Source of the DNA: an uncultured Alphaproteobacteria bacterium
Lineage (GTDB): Bacteria; Pseudomonadota; Alphaproteobacteria; RF32; CAG-239
Direction of reading: 5' to 3'
DNA length: 64,000 bases
Assembly (NCBI GenBank): GCA_944393175.1
Contig: CALXZH010000035.1
Location: 1 to 64,000, forward strand
Shown here one piece after another: positions 1-8,551 of this stretch. The position numbers and the translations under genes are program-made. The notes beneath the pieces are model-generated. The model had not been told where the DNA came from and did not search any database. It was given only the letters and a program-made list of their open reading frames with translations. The first letter of the stretch is position 1; each line of letters begins with the position of its first letter.

Positions 1-127
1 CGTTTACGGGTAAGTAGTAACAAATTGCGTCTGGCAGAATATGGGTGCCCCGTTTAGGGGACGCCAGTGCTAAAGGCTTATAGCCGCATATGAAGAACCC
101 CGCGTTTTACGCGGGGGTATCTTTTTT
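1..127 (+). ncRNA. 3' end of an unidentified GC-rich structured RNA (partial)
   Basis: This segment is about 52 % GC, well above its AT-rich surroundings, and has no convincing reading frame. It can fold: CTGGC (30-34) pairs with GCCAG (63-67) around a CCCC/GGGG hairpin, GGC/GCC flank a TTATA loop near 76-84, and it ends in an intrinsic terminator. In an AT-rich genome, high GC outside genes often marks stable RNA, so I read it as the tail of an RNA gene that starts before the window. I could not match it to RNase P RNA, tmRNA, SRP RNA, 6S RNA or rRNA. One frame gives 18 codons and then TAG at 55-57, so the end of a protein gene is not excluded. Confidence 0.3.
97..127 (+). terminator. Intrinsic terminator
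   Basis: ACCCCGCG (97-104) pairs with CGCGGGGGT (110-118) around a TTTTA loop and is followed by a T-rich run. It ends the transcript that enters the window from the left. Confidence 0.85.
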
Positions 128-199
128 ATATATCACTTGACTTTTAAATAAATCCATTTAGTCTGACACCATAACCAAAATTAGTAAGATATAATTGTG

Positions 200-385
200 T
201 GATGATGATATTTATTCCGTTTTATTTTAAGAGTTATCTTAAAAGCCATCATCATCAACAATTACAAGATATAAAGTGATTTTGCCAGCTGCGAAGCCCA
301 CAAGATTGCAATATTGTTTGTAATTGACCATGGAGCACCTATTAAAATTACCCCCAAAAGGTATTTTTTTAGGTGCTCTTTTTTA
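200..385 (+). ncRNA. Candidate multi-hairpin small RNA
   Basis: No gene lies between 128 and 444, but this stretch has three successive helices. Helix 1 pairs TGATGATGAT (200-209) with ATCATCATCA (248-257) and contains a perfect inner stem, TTTTAAGA (225-232) with TCTTAAAA (237-244), closed by a GTTA loop. Helix 2 pairs CAATTAC (259-265) with GTAATTG (320-326). Helix 3 is the intrinsic terminator at 333-385. A TATAAT box at 190-195 could start a transcript near 200, although no good -35 is seen. It could be an independent RNA or a long leader of the HD-domain gene that terminates early. I recognise no known family. Confidence 0.45.
333..385 (+). terminator. Intrinsic terminator upstream of the HD-domain gene
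   Basis: GAGCACCTA (333-341) pairs with TAGGTGCTC (370-378), followed by TTTTTTAT. It lies 60 bases before the next start codon, so it ends the RNA above or attenuates the downstream operon. Confidence 0.8.
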
Positions 386-444
386 TATTAAATTTTAATT
401 AATGATTTCTTGCATATGTTAAAAAAACAAAAAGGAGTTAACCG

Positions 445-1275
445 ATGCTTGAATCAGAAAAAGAACTATTGCACCAAGAATACCTAAGATGCCTAACATC
501 CTTAAAACAGCAAGAACTTCTAATCTCGCTGGCTCATGAAAAGATTGCACATTCCTACCAAGTTCTTGAAGCCGGAAATTATATCCTAAAAAACGAGAAT
601 GTATTTAAAAATTGGGATGCCAAAAGAATCAAAGAAGCCAGGATTGCACTGTTACTTCATGATATAGGCAGATTTCAAGAAATAATTGACAGAGCCGAAT
701 GCCCAAATCAAAAGGATGACCACGGTATTTTAGGTTGTAACTTACTGGCCAATATAGACCAATACAACAATCCTCGGATTACCATCCCGATAAAGCATCA
801 TGGTCATATGATTGAAGAATTATACAAAGATCCGGAATTTTATACCATAGAAGACCCGCAAATAAAATACGAGATTGAAAAGATTGCATATTTAGTACGC
901 GACGCCGATAAGATTGCCAATTTCAAACTACTATCCGTAAGCGACAAACAAATTTGGTCTCTTTTTAATATTGGAAAAGATACACAAACACGCACGGACA
1001 TATCACCCAAAGTTTATAAAACATTTCTAAATCAAGAGGTTATTTTTAAAGATGATGCACACACCAACAGCGACTTTATATTACTCTTGATTTGTTGGAT
1101 ATTTGATTTAAACTACGACTCATCATTTGCATATATGCAAACCAACGACTGCTTTGAATTTTTAGTCAAAGAATTAAACAATTCTAATAACGATTCGTCA
1201 AAGCAACAACAAATAGAACAAGTAATACATAACTATCTTGCAAGCAAAAACAACAACGAAAGGGGTATACGATGA
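445..1275 (+). CDS. HD-domain phosphohydrolase
   Basis: This is a cytosolic protein of 276 residues with an HD metal-dependent phosphohydrolase core. The visible ligands are His31/His36 in the first helix, the His72-Asp73 pair (LLLHDIGRF), a later His in DDHGILG, the HHGH cluster (about 118-121) and Asp in RDADKIAN (about 151-155). Members of this fold hydrolyse nucleotides or other phosphate esters, and the substrate here cannot be told. The start has a good ribosome site (AGGAG). The stop overlaps the start of the AsmA-like gene (ATGA), so the two genes are probably translationally coupled. Confidence 0.8.
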   Translation: MLESEKELLHQEYLRCLTSLKQQELLISLAHEKIAHSYQVLEAGNYILKNENVFKNWDAKRIKEARIALLLHDIGRFQEIIDRAECPNQKDDHGILGCNLLANIDQYNNPRITIPIKHHGHMIEELYKDPEFYTIEDPQIKYEIEKIAYLVRDADKIANFKLLSVSDKQIWSLFNIGKDTQTRTDISPKVYKTFLNQEVIFKDDAHTNSDFILLLICWIFDLNYDSSFAYMQTNDCFEFLVKELNNSNNDSSKQQQIEQVIHNYLASKNNNERGIR

Positions 1276-2057
1276 AAAAAAGATATATATTTTTAACCAT
1301 ATTAATCGTACTTTTTGCCGGTTTCTACTTTTTTGCACCCTCACTGGAAAGTGTTGTAAAGCAACTGGTACATAAATATGGTTCTGCCGTAACGGGCACG
1401 GATGTCAATTTGGAAGGTTTTGACCTCAAATTAACAAAAGGTGAAGGTTACATCGGCAAAATCACCGTTGGCAACCCTAAAAACTACAAAGAAAAGAACA
1501 TCATTGAATTAGGCAGTATATCTGTCAAAGTAGATATAAAATCTCTGACATCTAACACGATTATCATAGATTCAATAGACATCAACCAACCAATAATTAA
1601 CTATGAAATTTTGTCTTTGACACAAAACAATTTATCTCAGCTGTTAGACAATATAAAACAAAATACAGCTTCTGCAGAAAAAGAAGAAACGGCTGCCGGT
1701 GAACAATCTACCAAAGAAGCAACCGCCTCAGAAAACGGAGCAGGTAAAAAAGTCATTATTAAAAAATTGAGCATCCGCAACGGAGAAATTTCAGTTGCCG
1801 CAAGTGCGGTTGCCGACCTTACCAAAACAACCTTAAAACTTCCCGATATTACCTTAAATAATATTGGTGAAGAAAAGAAAGGCGCTTCGATTGCAAGCAC
1901 AATTTCAAAAGTCTTAACCAAAATAGCCGACACAGCCTATACAACTGTTGTAGACAGCAAAATTACGGACTTAAAAAACGTTGCCAAAGAAAATTTGGAT
2001 AACGTCGTCGGCGGAGTAAAAGACCGCATCAAAGAAATAGGTATTTTTGGTAAATAA
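1272..2057 (+). CDS. AsmA-like inner-membrane-anchored protein
   Basis: The 261-residue protein starts with a short basic segment and one hydrophobic helix (about 5-23), then a soluble domain predicted to face the periplasm. The pattern of an N-terminal anchor followed by a repeated beta-rich region with NPxNY and 'GSISVKVDIKSL'-type strands resembles short AsmA/DUF748-like proteins, which are linked to lipid transport and envelope homeostasis. A Glu/Ala/Lys-rich linker lies at about 133-160. It overlaps the preceding HD gene by four bases. The family assignment is by pattern only. Confidence 0.6.
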   Translation: MKKRYIFLTILIVLFAGFYFFAPSLESVVKQLVHKYGSAVTGTDVNLEGFDLKLTKGEGYIGKITVGNPKNYKEKNIIELGSISVKVDIKSLTSNTIIIDSIDINQPIINYEILSLTQNNLSQLLDNIKQNTASAEKEETAAGEQSTKEATASENGAGKKVIIKKLSIRNGEISVAASAVADLTKTTLKLPDITLNNIGEEKKGASIASTISKVLTKIADTAYTTVVDSKITDLKNVAKENLDNVVGGVKDRIKEIGIFGK

Positions 2058-2072
2058 TACTTATTAAAGCAT

Positions 2073-2105
2073 AAAAAAAAGCGTCACCATGGCGCTTTTT
2101 TTTAT
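2073..2105. terminator. Bidirectional intrinsic terminator
   Basis: AGCGTC (2080-2085) pairs with GGCGCT (2091-2096, one wobble), with A and T runs on either side. It serves the convergent AsmA-like (+) and DsbD-like (-) genes. Confidence 0.8.
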
Positions 2106-2106
2106 G

Positions 2107-4011
2107 CTATTTCAAATATTCTTCTAATATTCCTGCTGTAAGAAGTTGCGGCAAGATGACATAATCTCCCGAATTTGGATAATACACATACAAAGGCACA
2201 CTGTTTCTGCCATATTGAGCCAGTGCATCAGCAATTTCAGGACTTTTATTGGTCCAATCAGCCTTAAACAGTTTAATTCCCTTTTGATTAACCATTTTGA
2301 TAAATTCAGGTGAATCCAGTGCAATTTTTTCATTAGCCAAACAAGTAATGCACCACTTAGCAGTAAAATCAACAAACACAGGCTGATTTTTTTGAAGGGC
2401 GGAGCTAATGGCTTGAGGCTCATATGGCATCCACTTTAAATTATTTTCCACCACATTTTCATTGCCAAGCAAATGCCACAACACCCAAGACAACCAAAAA
2501 CAAGTAAACAAAACCGGAATAGCAAAAATTTTCTTTAACACACTCATCCATTTTCCAGGCTTTGGTAAAATACGCAGCAAGACACGTGGAAAAAAAGCAA
2601 TCAAAGCAAAGGGTAGGGCATATCCAAGGCTCAAAGCCACAAAAATAGGATAATAAATGTATATTGGTTTTGATAAAGTATATCCGATGGCAATTCCCAT
2701 AAAAGGAGCCGTACAAGGGCTTGCAATCAGAACCGCAAACAAACCGGTAAAAAATGCATTAACTTTTTGTTTGGCAAAAGAAATACGTCCGACTCTATTG
2801 GCAAAAGGATTTTTTAAATTAACCAAATCCAATAACATCAAAAACACAATAAAGAAAATAACAATCATACATGCCACGAATGCCGGAGATTGGAGTTGAA
2901 ATCCCCAACCGATATGCTCTCCTTGCAAACGCAACGCAATAAGAATACTAGCCATCACCACAAAGCACACCACGACGCCAAGCACATAAAACACGGCCTC
3001 AATTCTGGCACGCCTTTTATTATAAGCGCCTTGCACCAAAGCGATTGCTTTAATTGAAAGGATAGGAAAGATGCAAGGCATAAAATTAAGAATAATTCCA
3101 CCAATAAACGCCATCACTAATATGCCCAACAAGCTTTGCTGCATTTCATTTATCGGAGGTAGAGTTCTCAGCCCAGATGCTTTCATTGGGTGAATTTCAT
3201 AAACTTTTTGAGTATTACTTTTTTCAATAAGCAACAATCCGGATATATCTTTATCAGGCACATCAATCACCGGAATTAACAAGGAATAATTACCTTCATC
3301 ATCTTGTCCCAAATATGGTTTTGCAACATTATCAATAACATCTCTCTGATAGGGAACAAACCAAACATTTTGCGCCTTATCAAATAAGTTTTTAAAACCA
3401 GCATTTAAGCGCAATAACAACTGATTATTTCTGATTTCATAAAAAGACGCTCCTTTCCATAGGCTAGGAAAAGAATTTTCTGCTTTCAAAGCTTCATTTT
3501 GCCAAAAATTATCAGGATGGATATGATGCCTTTTAGCCACAACCGGCAGCTTAAAATTCAACAATACCGTCTCAGGCACACATTCTTCACGACAAGCCAA
3601 CCAAGAAACTTTTGCTTTCAGCCTGACATTATCCCAATTATTCAAACTTAATCTGTATTTCCAATACGCACTATTTCCATAGCCGTATAAGACCAACCCA
3701 TCAGCGTCATATTTTTTAGGCGCACTATGCCCCAACTCAGTCATGGTCGCATGTTTAGGCAAATTCCAAACGATTGTAGTCGGCAAGCCTGCATCTCCGG
3801 GATTATCCCAATAAATATGCCACCCGTTTTGCGGCGTAACTTTTACCAAAATATCAAGTGGTTGTCCGCTTTCAATAGCTGAAAATGCCGGCAAGACTTC
3901 AACTTTGACTTTATCGGTCTGTGCGACATTATCCAAAGCAAAGCTCTGACCGGGAAGAATCAGAGCCGCTAAACTAAAAAAGCATCCTAAAAAGCTGATA
4001 ATTTTTTGCAA
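2107..4011 (-). CDS. DsbD/ScsB-like protein-disulfide reductase, transmembrane
   Basis: This 634-residue protein moves reducing power from cytosolic thioredoxin across the inner membrane to periplasmic thiols. It has a signal peptide (about 1-25), an N-terminal periplasmic DsbD-type domain with a Cys pair (ACREECVPE, near 140), a polytopic region from about 290 to 520 with the conserved N-F-M-P-C and S-P-C-T-A-P-F segments, and a C-terminal thioredoxin-like domain with WCITC (about 560). The length and the CREEC motif suit the ScsB/DsbD subgroup better than compact CcdA. It lies 12 bases downstream of the phosphatidyltransferase gene. Confidence 0.9.
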   Translation of the reverse strand: MQKIISFLGCFFSLAALILPGQSFALDNVAQTDKVKVEVLPAFSAIESGQPLDILVKVTPQNGWHIYWDNPGDAGLPTTIVWNLPKHATMTELGHSAPKKYDADGLVLYGYGNSAYWKYRLSLNNWDNVRLKAKVSWLACREECVPETVLLNFKLPVVAKRHHIHPDNFWQNEALKAENSFPSLWKGASFYEIRNNQLLLRLNAGFKNLFDKAQNVWFVPYQRDVIDNVAKPYLGQDDEGNYSLLIPVIDVPDKDISGLLLIEKSNTQKVYEIHPMKASGLRTLPPINEMQQSLLGILVMAFIGGIILNFMPCIFPILSIKAIALVQGAYNKRRARIEAVFYVLGVVVCFVVMASILIALRLQGEHIGWGFQLQSPAFVACMIVIFFIVFLMLLDLVNLKNPFANRVGRISFAKQKVNAFFTGLFAVLIASPCTAPFMGIAIGYTLSKPIYIYYPIFVALSLGYALPFALIAFFPRVLLRILPKPGKWMSVLKKIFAIPVLFTCFWLSWVLWHLLGNENVVENNLKWMPYEPQAISSALQKNQPVFVDFTAKWCITCLANEKIALDSPEFIKMVNQKGIKLFKADWTNKSPEIADALAQYGRNSVPLYVYYPNSGDYVILPQLLTAGILEEYLK

Positions 4012-4023
4012 AAATTTATCCTT

Positions 4024-4749
4024 TTATTTTTTCATTGTTTTATTTTTGCGCGGAGCAATCACAAAGTTATAATAGGCCGTAACAATAACGCTCAAAGCTT
4101 TTACAAAAGACAAACAGCCCAAAATAATTGCAATAGGCAAGAACCAACCGGGAACCAAACACAAGACCACGAAAGCCACCAAAGTTTCCGCCCCTTGAGC
4201 AAATCCGCCTAAATAGAACGGAGATTGCTTAACTTCGGGTTGCTGCGGAGCATTATATTGATAAGCAATGACGGCATAAGAAAGCAAAGTTGCGGCCGCA
4301 GCCGTAAACCCAAACATTAAGAAAGCAGCCGCAACGGCATTTTGAGCCGGATTTGCCAAAGCAAAACCTAAGATAACGCCGGCATAAAAGATATAATCCA
4401 AAGCCGCATCTAAAAACACCCCAAAACTTGTAATGCCTGCGGCTTTTGCAATGGCGCCGTCCAAAGCATCAAACAAACGATTAAGTAAGATACAAAACAA
4501 AGCATAGCCATACATTCCCATAGCCAAGAAATTAATGGCCGATAATCCGATGAGAAAACCGACAACCGATACAAAATTTGCCGAAACACCCAACTTATGC
4601 AATAATTTACCGTAAGCATCAATTCCGTGATAGAGCTTATGATAAAGTTTTTTACACAAATCATAAAGATTCAAAAAAATATCCTTGATTTTCATTGCAA
4701 CAGATTTAAATTTCTGGTTATCTAAAATGGCTTTTACTTTAGCAAACAT
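4024..4749 (-). CDS. CDP-alcohol phosphatidyltransferase family protein
   Basis: This 241-residue integral membrane protein carries the family signature D-x2-D-G-x2-A, seen as DALDGAIAK followed by G-x3-D-x3-D (GVFLDAALD). The usual Arg of the signature is Lys here. These enzymes transfer a phosphatidyl group from CDP-diacylglycerol to an alcohol in phospholipid synthesis. The alcohol used here (glycerophosphate, inositol phosphate or other) cannot be read from the sequence. There are about five to six hydrophobic segments. It is probably the first gene of a two-gene operon with the DsbD-like gene. Confidence 0.85.
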   Translation of the reverse strand: MFAKVKAILDNQKFKSVAMKIKDIFLNLYDLCKKLYHKLYHGIDAYGKLLHKLGVSANFVSVVGFLIGLSAINFLAMGMYGYALFCILLNRLFDALDGAIAKAAGITSFGVFLDAALDYIFYAGVILGFALANPAQNAVAAAFLMFGFTAAAATLLSYAVIAYQYNAPQQPEVKQSPFYLGGFAQGAETLVAFVVLCLVPGWFLPIAIILGCLSFVKALSVIVTAYYNFVIAPRKNKTMKK

Positions 4750-4854
4750 TATTTTGACCTTTCAAAAAATGAATGAATATGGTTAATAGTAAAATAATTT
4801 TTATTTAAAGTAAAACCACTAAACAAAGTTATCAAGCTATAAAAGAGGTTAGCC

Positions 4855-5880
4855 GTGAAATCCAAATTGCTTAAATACTCATTTTTTGTTTTGTTAGCCG
4901 TTACAATCTTTTTTTATTATAGATTTTCCAGACAACCCTATCAAATTATGACAGGGGAGACGATGAACACCTATTACCGCATAAAGATTCGTTCCCCCAA
5001 AGAAAACAACCTCTTGCACAACAGTATCAAAAAAGAATTGCAACGCATCACGGAGGAAATGTCCGTTTTTGATTCTAACTCCGAACTAAGCATAATAAAT
5101 AAGGAAGAAAACGGTGACTGGATAGAGCTTTCATCGGAAATGTCCGAAGTAATGAAGACAGCCTACACGGCATACAATGAAAGCAACGGCTATTTTGACC
5201 CGACGGTTGGCCGCTTGGTTGATTTATGGGGCTTTGGCACCAGTAATAGCACACAAAAGATTCCCGAAGAGGACCGTATAAAAGAAGCCCTCAAAAATAC
5301 AGGCTTTAATAAATTACGTTTTTCCCACAACTTTACCCGTATCAAAAAAACAAATCCGGAAGTAAAAATTAATTTGTCGGCCATTGCCAAAGGCTATGCT
5401 GTAGATCGCATTGCCGCATTATTGGATGAAAACGGCTACACGGACTACATTGTTGAAATCGGCGGAGAAGTAAAGGCTAAAGGCAAGCGTAAAGATGACT
5501 ACAATGGCTGGAATGTTGCCGTTGTCAAGCCCAACACACAAACCAACGAGAATGCATATATTGTTCCGCTAAAAAATTATGCCATAGCCACCTCGGGCGA
5601 CTACCGTAACTTTTTCTATTACAACAATAAACGCTATTCTCACACCATTTCCCCCAAAACAGGTTACCCCGTAGAACATAATCTCGCTTCGGCGACGGTA
5701 TTTGATAAGACCTGTGCCAAAGCCGATGCCTTAGCCACGGCAATCATGGCCATGGGCGAAAAGCAAGGCTTACAGTTTGCCAATGACAACAAACTTTTTG
5801 TCATATTATTTGTAAGAGAAGAGGGAAACGAATATAAGGCACTCTTATCCAACGAAGCCAAAAAGCAGTTGGAGGAATAA
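4855..5880 (+). CDS. apbE: FAD:protein FMN transferase ApbE
   Basis: ApbE attaches FMN covalently to Thr/Ser of target proteins, classically RnfD and RnfG, both encoded just downstream. The 341-residue protein has an N-terminal membrane anchor or signal (about 6-22). It carries the family motifs for FAD and Mg binding: NLSAIAKGYAVD, EIGGEVKAKG, AIATSGDYRNFF, YSHTISPKTGYPV and the KADALATAIMAMG helix. The start is GTG with an upstream AGAGG. It overlaps nothing and is followed after one base by the rseC-like gene, so it leads the Rnf operon. Confidence 0.93.
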   Translation: MKSKLLKYSFFVLLAVTIFFYYRFSRQPYQIMTGETMNTYYRIKIRSPKENNLLHNSIKKELQRITEEMSVFDSNSELSIINKEENGDWIELSSEMSEVMKTAYTAYNESNGYFDPTVGRLVDLWGFGTSNSTQKIPEEDRIKEALKNTGFNKLRFSHNFTRIKKTNPEVKINLSAIAKGYAVDRIAALLDENGYTDYIVEIGGEVKAKGKRKDDYNGWNVAVVKPNTQTNENAYIVPLKNYAIATSGDYRNFFYYNNKRYSHTISPKTGYPVEHNLASATVFDKTCAKADALATAIMAMGEKQGLQFANDNKLFVILFVREEGNEYKALLSNEAKKQLEE

Positions 5881-5881
5881 T

Positions 5882-6310
5882 TTGAACACACTACGCCAAA
5901 AAGGAATTCTTTTGCAAAGCGATTCAAAAGAATTAACCATAAGCCTGCATCGACCGCTAAACTGTGCCGATTGTGCACACACAAATAATTGTTCTGCTCT
6001 TGCCTGTGATACAAAAATAATAAAATTACCCAGACCTCATAATTTTATTCCGCAAACGGGACAAAAATTAACACTGCAAATAACACAAGGACAAAGCCAA
6101 TTAGCCATATTCTTGTGTTTTGTTGTTCCTCTTGTGCTACTCATATCCAGTTTGGCAATAATGCTTTTTGCGTTGCAACAAACCGAAAACATATCAGCAC
6201 TCATTGCCCTGGGAATCTTAAGCGTATACTACATCATATTGTTTTTATTAAAAAAACGGCTCAATAAAATTTTTACAATTCAAATCATCCCTGAAGAACT
6301 TGGGGAATAA
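5882..6310 (+). CDS. rseC: RseC/SoxR-reducing-system family membrane protein
   Basis: This 142-residue protein has an N-terminal cytosolic domain with a Cys cluster (CADCAHTNNC then C-x-L-A-C, about 24-39) and two transmembrane helices (about 74-95 and 101-120). This is the RseC architecture, often encoded with Rnf/Rsx, where it takes part in reducing SoxR. The start is TTG, supported by GGAGG at a normal distance inside the end of apbE. Context inside an Rnf operon strongly supports the call. Whether a SoxR exists in this organism is unknown. Confidence 0.85.
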   Translation: MNTLRQKGILLQSDSKELTISLHRPLNCADCAHTNNCSALACDTKIIKLPRPHNFIPQTGQKLTLQITQGQSQLAIFLCFVVPLVLLISSLAIMLFALQQTENISALIALGILSVYYIILFLLKKRLNKIFTIQIIPEELGE

Positions 6311-6380
6311 TATCCAAAAAAACTTTTGCTTAGCGGCAAAGATGTTACAATGCAATTAAATTTAATCAAAGGAAAGGAAG

Positions 6381-7226
6381 ATGTCGGATATAATTTGGCT
6401 AAATATTTTAATTACGGGAGGAATAGCTCTCTGCGCCGCAATAACACTTTACATCACCGCACAAAAATTCGCCCTGCGCGTCGACCCCAAAGAACAAAAA
6501 ATTGAAGATATTTTGCCTCAGGCCAATTGTGGAGGCTGTGGTTTTGCCGGTTGCAAGGACTTTGCTCATGCTTGCGTTAATGCCTCGGCAGCCGACTTTG
6601 CCAAACTCTATTGTCCCGTCGGACACTCTGAAGTCATGCACAAAGTAAGTCAAATACTAGGTTTTGACGCACCCAAAAGAAAAAACACCTGCGCTGTATT
6701 GCGTTGCAACGGCACTTGTCAAGCCGCACCAAAAAAAATTGACTATAACGGTCTCAAAAATTGCCGTGTTGCCAATTTGGTAATGATTGGAGAAACCGGA
6801 TGCCCTGATGGGTGCTTGCGCTATGGCGATTGCCTATCAGCCTGTCAATTCGGCGCTTTAACAATTAATGCCAAAACAGGCTTGCCGCAAATTGATGCCG
6901 ACAAATGCACATCTTGCGGAGCTTGCGTAAAAATCTGCCCGCGTCACTTATTTGAAATCCGCCCGATTAGTGACGACAACCAACAAGTATTTGTCGCCTG
7001 CAGCAATAAACAAAAGGGGGCGCAAGCCAAAAACAATTGTCACAATGCCTGCATTGCCTGCAAAAAATGTGCATCATTATGCGCAGACATAAAAGTTGAA
7101 CAAAATTTATCTTATATTCCGACCAGCGTTTCTCCCTCCGAATTTGGACAAGAATTGGCAAATAACTGCCCGACCGGAGCCATCATTTACAAATCTCAAG
7201 TAAAAAAAGGGAAAAAGAATGTGTAA
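6381..7226 (+). CDS. rnfB: Rnf complex subunit RnfB, iron-sulfur electron entry
   Basis: RnfB receives electrons from ferredoxin for the membrane-bound Rnf pump. The 281-residue protein has an N-terminal membrane helix (about 7-25), a 4Fe-4S domain with CGGCGFAGC plus downstream Cys (about 50-75), and a ferredoxin-type region with CTSCGACVKICP (about 175-187). A further Cys-rich segment follows (CHNACIACKKC, about 219-230). The start has a strong AAGGA ribosome site. It overlaps rnfC by eight bases. Confidence 0.95.
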   Translation: MSDIIWLNILITGGIALCAAITLYITAQKFALRVDPKEQKIEDILPQANCGGCGFAGCKDFAHACVNASAADFAKLYCPVGHSEVMHKVSQILGFDAPKRKNTCAVLRCNGTCQAAPKKIDYNGLKNCRVANLVMIGETGCPDGCLRYGDCLSACQFGALTINAKTGLPQIDADKCTSCGACVKICPRHLFEIRPISDDNQQVFVACSNKQKGAQAKNNCHNACIACKKCASLCADIKVEQNLSYIPTSVSPSEFGQELANNCPTGAIIYKSQVKKGKKNV

Positions 7227-8541
7227 AAAAACCTTTTCTTTCGGAGGACTACACCTCAACAAACATAAAATATCCGCGCTTTCACCGATTCAAGATGCCG
7301 GAGTACCACCATTTGTCTATATTCCGATAAAACAACACATCGGCAGTCCGGCACAAATTATCGTAAAGCAAGGAGATAAAGTTAAAATCGGAACACTATT
7401 AGCTCAAGCTTACGGAACAATTTCGGCCAACATTCATTCATCGGTTGCCGGTGAAATAAAGAAAATAGAGGAAGTTCAAAGCGAAAGCGGATATTTTGAA
7501 CAAGTCATCACCATTCAGACCACCGCTGATGACTATGAAGCAGGAATTGACACCTCCACGCAAATCAGCAACGATATTCCGCAAAATTCTGCAGAGATTA
7601 TTGAATTAATCAAAGCCGCCGGAATTGTCGGCATGGGCGGAGCAGGATTTCCGACACCGATAAAAACATCTATTCCCGCAAACAAATCCGTTCAATATCT
7701 AATTATCAACGGAATAGAATGCGAGCCTTACTTAACGGCTGATGGAGCACTCATGCTTGAAAAGCCGGAAGAAATCGTTATCGGAGCCAAAATTCTCAAT
7801 AAAATTTTAGGCATCCAAAATGCAATAATAGCCATAGACGAAAATAAGCCGTTGGCCATAGAAAAAATCACACAAATTACCAAACGCTATGTGGGTGTTA
7901 ATGTAACTGTTTGTAAAAGCAAATACCCGCAAGGAGGCGAGCGCCAATTAATAAATGACGTAACGGGAAGGGAAGTCCCATCCGGAAAATTACCGATAGA
8001 TGTCGGCTGTGTTGTCCAAAATGTCGGCACGGTATTTGCCGTCTATGAAGCAGTCATGAAACATAAACCGCTATATGAAAGAATAGTGACCGTCAGCGGA
8101 GATACAAATTTAACCACCGCCGGCAACTATCGTGTTCGTGTCGGTACACCGGCTGATTATCTGCTGAATTTAGCCCACACAAAACAATCTCAAATCGGCA
8201 AGCTTTTATTCGGCGGCCCCATGATGGGCATATCCTCAGTTTCACTTCAAGCACCGATAAATAAGACAACCGGAGGCTTAATTGTTATTGGCACCCAAGA
8301 TTCACTTCGTGCCGAAGAAAGCGGTTGTATTCGTTGCGGAAAATGTGCTGAAGTCTGCCCAATGGGATTAATGCCTTTTGCCATTGCCTCCAATTTAAGA
8401 CGCAATAATACGGCACCCTTAAAAGCACTTCATGCTGCAGATTGTATAGGATGCGGCTGTTGTGCGTATATCTGTCCGGCCAAGATTCCGCTGGTTGATT
8501 ACTGTAAACTTGGCAAATATGAAGCAAATAAACAAAAATAG
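7219..8541 (+). CDS. rnfC: Rnf complex subunit RnfC, NADH/flavin and Fe-S subunit
   Basis: RnfC is the peripheral subunit where electrons meet NAD(H). The 440-residue protein has an N-terminal barrel-sandwich region (HIGSPAQIIV...GDKVKIG), a nucleotide/FMN-binding core with the glycine-rich VGMGGAGFPTPIK (about 135-147), and two 4Fe-4S motifs near the C-terminus (CIRCGKCAEVCP and CIGCGCCAYICP, about 370-423). It has no long C-terminal extension. It is translationally coupled to rnfB by overlap. Confidence 0.95.
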   Translation: MCKKTFSFGGLHLNKHKISALSPIQDAGVPPFVYIPIKQHIGSPAQIIVKQGDKVKIGTLLAQAYGTISANIHSSVAGEIKKIEEVQSESGYFEQVITIQTTADDYEAGIDTSTQISNDIPQNSAEIIELIKAAGIVGMGGAGFPTPIKTSIPANKSVQYLIINGIECEPYLTADGALMLEKPEEIVIGAKILNKILGIQNAIIAIDENKPLAIEKITQITKRYVGVNVTVCKSKYPQGGERQLINDVTGREVPSGKLPIDVGCVVQNVGTVFAVYEAVMKHKPLYERIVTVSGDTNLTTAGNYRVRVGTPADYLLNLAHTKQSQIGKLLFGGPMMGISSVSLQAPINKTTGGLIVIGTQDSLRAEESGCIRCGKCAEVCPMGLMPFAIASNLRRNNTAPLKALHAADCIGCGCCAYICPAKIPLVDYCKLGKYEANKQK

Positions 8542-8551
8542 GACTATCTAC

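Noticed and set aside
1..57. Possible C-terminal end of a protein (18 codons, then TAG)
   Set aside because: The codons include several rare here (CGG, GGG), the segment folds well and is GC-rich, and no family is recognisable. An RNA tail is more likely, though not proven.
1..127. RNase P RNA or tmRNA 3' end, because of GGCTTATAG
   Set aside because: The surrounding conserved bases of both RNAs are missing.
8462..8551. Upstream start for rnfD
   Set aside because: It would lie inside rnfC in another frame and adds residues not found in RnfD.
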